From Candidatus Omnitrophota bacterium (GTDB lineage Bacteria; Omnitrophota; Gorgyraeia; Duberdicusellales; 4484-171), in the NCBI GenBank assembly GCA_016939345.1, contig JAFGHG010000150.1, forward strand, positions 1 to 8,823: a DNA stretch of 8,823 bases, in the 5' to 3' direction. The notes below the pieces were generated by a model. The model ran no database searches. It saw only the letters and a program-made list of their open reading frames with translations, and had not been told where the DNA came from. Shown here piece after piece: positions 6,182-8,823 of the stretch (position 1 is its first letter; every line of letters starts with the position of its first letter). A program made the translations under genes and the position numbers.

Positions 6182-6253
6182 GCCTTTTAAACCGCTTATT
6201 TTGCCTCAGGTAACCACAGGCAGATTCAAGACTTTATGGTGATATCAAATATC

Positions 6254-6280
6254 TTGACTTGAGATGTCGATTGTGATAAT
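6254..6280 (+). promoter_or_regulatory. Possible promoter for the OmpA-like operon
   Basis: TTGACT (6254-6259) and GATAAT (6275-6280, preceded by TG-T, an extended -10) are 15 bp apart, a short spacer. A second -10-like TATACT lies at 6308-6313 without a clear -35. The predicted leader would be about 120 nt. The gap 6182-6383 otherwise holds a small GATAT-CAA-ATATC dyad (6241-6253) and a TGCCT/AGGCA hairpin (6202-6222) without a U-run. Confidence 0.35.
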
Positions 6281-6407
6281 CTAGGCTTTCAAAAGTGCTG
6301 TTATATATATACTCTCTTAAAATAATGCCTTTTTAGACCAGCCGATTATAGAGGTTTGGTTAAATATCATTAATCCAAAGTTTATGAATTTACCGAAGGA
6401 GGTAAGA

Positions 6408-7061
6408 ATGCGAAGAAGGGCTTTTTTGCTGTTGATTACCTTTATTTTTTTTATTAATGGATGCGCTGTTATCTTTCAGAAAGGTAGAAGCTCTGATATT
6501 CAGAAGATTGAAAACCTTAAAAGTGAAGTCGATGAGCTGAAAGAGGCCAAAGAACTTCTTGAGGGCAAGCTTTCCAAGGAGATCAAGGACAAGCAGGTCA
6601 GGCTGGATATGGCTGAAAAAGGTTTGGTGATAACTTTTGTAGCTGAGATACTTTTTGATTCGGGTAAAGCAAAATTACGAGAAGAGAGCTTTCCGATTCT
6701 TGAAAAGGTTGCAAATATACTGGTGGAGAAAGTACCTGAAAACAGCATCGGTGTTGAGGGGCACACAGATAACGAACCCATAAAATACTCCCGCTGGGCT
6801 TCCAACTGGGAACTTTCTACTCAAAGGGCCTTGAGTGTTTTATATTATTTAAATGAAAACGGGGTAAAACCGCAGAAGCTGTCGGCAGTTGGTTATGGAG
6901 AGTATCAGCCGGTAGCATCAAACGACACTGCTGAGGGCAGGCAGCTTAATAGAAGAGTGGAGATAGTTATTCTGCCAAGATCAGTGCGCAAGGCAAGCGA
7001 ATCTTCATCTTCCATGCATGAAGACAGCGACTGGGAATCTGATCAGGAGGAGTATAAATGA
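6408..7061 (+). CDS. OmpA-like peptidoglycan-binding lipoprotein
   Basis: The start is ATG 6408, with AAGGAGGT (6396-6403) 4 nt upstream; an ATG at 6384 in the same frame would place the Shine-Dalgarno inside the gene and spoil the signal peptide. The 217-residue product begins MRRRAFLLL..FINGC, a type II signal peptide with lipobox I-N-G-C19; Ala at +2 suggests outer membrane sorting. Residues about 30-65 form a coiled coil. The C-terminal half is an OmpA/MotB-type domain with GHTDNEP (D121), NWELSTQRA (R140) and the NRRVEI ending. The Asp and Arg are the pair that bind diaminopimelate in OmpA-like domains. The sequence around YSRWASNWELS is closer to MotB-type domains than to classical Pal. 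The tail after residue about 190 is Ser-rich and acidic (HEDSDWESDQEEYK). It likely anchors the outer membrane to peptidoglycan. The stop overlaps the next gene's ATG as ATGA. Confidence 0.9.
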   Translation: MRRRAFLLLITFIFFINGCAVIFQKGRSSDIQKIENLKSEVDELKEAKELLEGKLSKEIKDKQVRLDMAEKGLVITFVAEILFDSGKAKLREESFPILEKVANILVEKVPENSIGVEGHTDNEPIKYSRWASNWELSTQRALSVLYYLNENGVKPQKLSAVGYGEYQPVASNDTAEGRQLNRRVEIVILPRSVRKASESSSSMHEDSDWESDQEEYK

Positions 7062-7405
7062 GAGATAACCCCATAATCGTGAGCTTATTGATAGGTCTTA
7101 TAGTCATACTTGTTATAGCCTGTGTATCTTTGCTGGTAAAGATGAATTCTTTAGACAGGGTGTATAAGCAATCATTGGCAAAGAACATAAGTTGTGAAAA
7201 GTCGATAGAAGACCTGAAATTGGAAAATTCGACTATGGCCAAGAGCATCAAAGACCTGCAAGCTGAGATCGAGAAAGCCAAGGAAGAATACGATTCTAAA
7301 ATAGCCGATCTGAAAAACGATAACCTCAGGCTCCAGAAACTGAAAGAAAAACTAGAGGATGACTTGAAAGACGAATTGATGAAGCAGGAAGTAATTCCGC
7401 AGTAG
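7058..7405 (+). CDS. Small membrane-anchored coiled-coil protein
   Basis: The 115-residue product has one N-terminal transmembrane helix (residues about 5-28, PIIVSLLIGLIVILVIACVS) and then a nearly continuous heptad-patterned, highly charged coiled coil to about residue 108. No cleavage site or lipobox is evident, so it should stay in the inner membrane with the coil most likely in the periplasm (inference; few positive charges flank the helix on the N-side). AGGAGG (7045-7050) lies 7 nt before the ATG, and ATGA overlap with the upstream lipoprotein gene indicates translational coupling. It is the last gene before a strong terminator. A role as physical partner of the lipoprotein is suggested by coupling and by both having coiled coils, but no named family is recognised. 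Confidence 0.8.
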   Translation: MRDNPIIVSLLIGLIVILVIACVSLLVKMNSLDRVYKQSLAKNISCEKSIEDLKLENSTMAKSIKDLQAEIEKAKEEYDSKIADLKNDNLRLQKLKEKLEDDLKDELMKQEVIPQ

Positions 7406-7437
7406 CCTGTTAGAGAATCGTTTATTTGTTTTCACCA

Positions 7438-7466
7438 TAAGGGGGCAATCAGCCCCCTTAATTTTT
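7438..7466 (+). terminator. Strong intrinsic terminator between the coiled-coil gene and uppS
   Basis: TAAGGGGGC (7438-7446) pairs perfectly with GCCCCCTTA (7452-7460) across the loop AATCA, followed by ATTTTT (7461-7466). It stands 32 nt after the previous stop and only 6 nt before the uppS ATG. Confidence 0.88.
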
Positions 7467-7472
7467 ATAAAT

Positions 7473-8198
7473 ATGTTATCAAAAACTTATCCAGAAACTA
7501 TTCCTGCTCATGTGGCTATAATAATGGATGGAAACGGCCGATGGGCTCAGAAACGAGGTCTGCCCCGGACTGCCGGTCATAAAAAGGGTATAGACCGGGT
7601 CAAGGAGATAGTAAAAGAAGCTAAAAAAAGCGGCGTCAAGGTCTTGACCATTTTCGCTTTTTCAACTGAAAACTGGTTAAGGCCTAAATCAGAGATCAGC
7701 ATACTTTTCTCTTATCTTGACAGGTTTTTGAGAGATTACCAGGATGAACTTGTCAGAGAAAATATAAGGCTTCAGATTATCGGAAGGCGAGATAAATTTA
7801 AGAAAAAAACTTTAGAAAGCATAGAGAGAGTCGAATCTGCTACCAGGAAGAATAAAAGCTTCACTATAGCTGTTGCTCTGGATTACGGCGGCCGGTGGGA
7901 TATACTTAATTCCCTGAATACGATATGCCGAAGCGTGCTAAAAGGCGAGATAAGGCTTTCAGATGTTGATGAAAAGTTATTTGGCGATCATCTTTCTTTA
8001 AGCGGCTTAGGGGATCCTCAGCTATTGATCAGGACATCCGGAGAGCAGCGGATAAGCAATTTTCTGCTCTGGAATCTGGCTTATACTGAGCTCTATTTTA
8101 CTGATAATACTTGGCCTGAATTTGATAAAAAGCAATTTCAAAAGGCAATCGAGGCCTATGGCAGGCGTAAACGGAGATTCGGAGGTTTAAATGAATAA
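7473..8198 (+). CDS. uppS: Isoprenyl transferase (undecaprenyl diphosphate synthase)
   Basis: The 241-residue product is a full-length cis-prenyltransferase that condenses isopentenyl diphosphates onto farnesyl diphosphate to make the C55 carrier lipid for peptidoglycan and surface polysaccharides. The signature HVAIIMDGNGRWA (residues 13-25, with D19 as the catalytic Mg-binding Asp) is intact, as are the TIFAFSTENW block and RTSGEQRISNFLLW...TELYF...WPEF near the C-terminus. In the last motif the usual Gln after LLW is Asn. The ATG at 7473 is chosen because the next ATG would remove the signature. It has no Shine-Dalgarno and begins right after a terminator. Its stop overlaps cdsA by 8 nt, the usual uppS-cdsA order seen in many bacteria. 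Confidence 0.97.
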   Translation: MLSKTYPETIPAHVAIIMDGNGRWAQKRGLPRTAGHKKGIDRVKEIVKEAKKSGVKVLTIFAFSTENWLRPKSEISILFSYLDRFLRDYQDELVRENIRLQIIGRRDKFKKKTLESIERVESATRKNKSFTIAVALDYGGRWDILNSLNTICRSVLKGEIRLSDVDEKLFGDHLSLSGLGDPQLLIRTSGEQRISNFLLWNLAYTELYFTDNTWPEFDKKQFQKAIEAYGRRKRRFGGLNE

Positions 8199-8823
8199 AA
8201 GGCTGCTGCCGTTTATAACTTTATCCACGATAACGGTTTTCTGTGTTATTTATAAGCCTCTTTGCGGTTTATTCAGCACTTTGCTTATTATTGCCGGCTT
8301 GTATGAGTTTTTTTATATGGTCGAGAAAAAAGGCGTTAGACTTTTTAAGCCTTTAGGTTTGGCAGTGGGGGCTTTGATACCTATCACAATATATTTTGGT
8401 TTCTCGGTAAGCGAGGGGTTGCAGTTTCTTTTTATAGTCATAGCTCTTTTTATTCTCTTTCTGCTTGAGTTGACCAAGAAAGACACTCACCAGTCAGTTT
8501 TGTCTATCTCGGCCACTGTATTTGGCATTATCTATATCTCATGGTGTTTTAGTTTTATAATCCGTATACGTCAGCTCCCTGAGGGAGCCATGCTTTTAGG
8601 TTTTTTGATCATAGTTACCAAATCATCTGATTTAGGAGCTTATATTTGGGGTAAAAAATTCGGACGCACCAAGCTTATTAACCGGATAAGCCCAAAAAAA
8701 TCTCTGGAAGGAGCAATAGGAGGTTTTTTTACCAGCCTTCTGGTGGGAGTTATATATTCCTTGTTTATAGGCACAAATACCTATTGGGATTTTTTAGAGA
8801 AATTTCTGGTAATTATAATCCTG
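8191..8823 (+). CDS. cdsA: Phosphatidate cytidylyltransferase, 5' part (3' end outside window)
   Basis: ATG 8191 lies 4 nt after GGAGGT (8181-8186), overlaps the end of uppS as ATGAATAA, and the frame stays open to the window edge (211 codons). The fragment is hydrophobic with repeated membrane helices. It carries the family block SSDLGAYIWGKKFGRTKL followed by NRISPKKSLEGAIGG, matching the D-x-GAY..G+.FG and SPKK(T/S)xEG..GG motifs of CdsA. The C-terminal PROSITE-type signature lies beyond the window. CdsA makes CDP-diacylglycerol from phosphatidate and CTP in the inner membrane, feeding phospholipid synthesis. The overlap with uppS implies one mRNA and coupled translation. Confidence 0.95.
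   Translation, partial: MNKRLLPFITLSTITVFCVIYKPLCGLFSTLLIIAGLYEFFYMVEKKGVRLFKPLGLAVGALIPITIYFGFSVSEGLQFLFIVIALFILFLLELTKKDTHQSVLSISATVFGIIYISWCFSFIIRIRQLPEGAMLLGFLIIVTKSSDLGAYIWGKKFGRTKLINRISPKKSLEGAIGGFFTSLLVGVIYSLFIGTNTYWDFLEKFLVIIIL

Noticed and set aside
6202..6222. Hairpin TGCCT/AGGCA after the AlkD gene as a terminator
   Set aside because: The stem is only 5 bp with an 11-nt loop and has no U-run behind it.
6384..6407. Earlier ATG start for the OmpA-like lipoprotein
   Set aside because: The strong AAGGAGGT lies inside this extension and is correctly spaced for ATG 6408, which also gives a standard lipoprotein signal peptide.
1..8823. CRISPR arrays, insertion sequences, tRNA or rRNA genes
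   Set aside because: No regularly spaced repeats, transposase-like frames, terminal inverted repeats of mobile elements or tRNA cloverleaf patterns were found on either strand.

Overview
This window comes from a moderately AT-rich bacterial chromosome. Every convincing protein gene lies on the + strand. The contents suggest a Gram-negative-type (diderm) cell: an OmpA-like peptidoglycan-binding lipoprotein with a lipobox, a UppS/CdsA envelope-lipid operon, and c-di-GMP signalling parts (an HD-GYP phosphodiesterase and a PilZ protein). The mix of poorly known small membrane proteins and a degenerate pilin-like N-terminus would fit a little-cultured phylum such as Omnitrophota. That placement is an impression from gene content, not something a single window can prove.

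Layout. (1) 1-408: the 3' end of a gene for a Gln/Asn/Ser-rich, probably disordered protein in which the motif [D/E]-F-x-[D/G]-W recurs four times. (2) 409-580: gap with a perfect 15-nt dyad just upstream of the next gene. (3) 581-2611: a large membrane sensor with GAF and HD-GYP domains. (4) 2663-3166: a flavodoxin-fold protein whose predicted promoter places +1 on its GTG start codon, so the mRNA may be leaderless. (5) 3167-3478: a gap that is not empty. On the minus strand it carries a likely 165-nt rod-shaped non-coding RNA (about 3190-3354) with an extended -10 promoter, a transcription start matching the first base pair of the closing stem, and a 3' U9 tract. Its shape recalls 6S RNA. 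(6) 3479-4147: a conserved-looking multi-pass membrane protein of unknown function. (7) 4229-4693: a pyridoxamine-phosphate-oxidase-like flavin-binding protein with a good sigma-70-type promoter. (8) 4737-5415: a PilZ protein, then a small single-pass protein whose N-terminus looks like a type IV pilin lacking the usual cleavage Gly and Glu5. (9) 5468-6181: an AlkD-type DNA glycosylase. (10) 6408-7405: an OmpA-like lipoprotein translationally coupled (ATGA overlap) to a membrane-anchored coiled-coil protein, closed by a strong intrinsic terminator. (11) 7473-8823: uppS and the 5' part of cdsA, overlapping by 8 nt.

How the genes fit together. HD-GYP and PilZ proteins are c-di-GMP turnover and response modules, and the pilin-like protein directly behind PilZ could belong to the same surface-related output (inference). 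The OmpA-like lipoprotein and its coiled-coil partner could span the periplasm from opposite membranes (inference). UppS and CdsA supply undecaprenyl-diphosphate for cell wall synthesis and CDP-diacylglycerol for phospholipids, and this pair is a widespread conserved gene order. The most unusual item is the unannotated minus-strand RNA in the divergent promoter region at 3190-3478.
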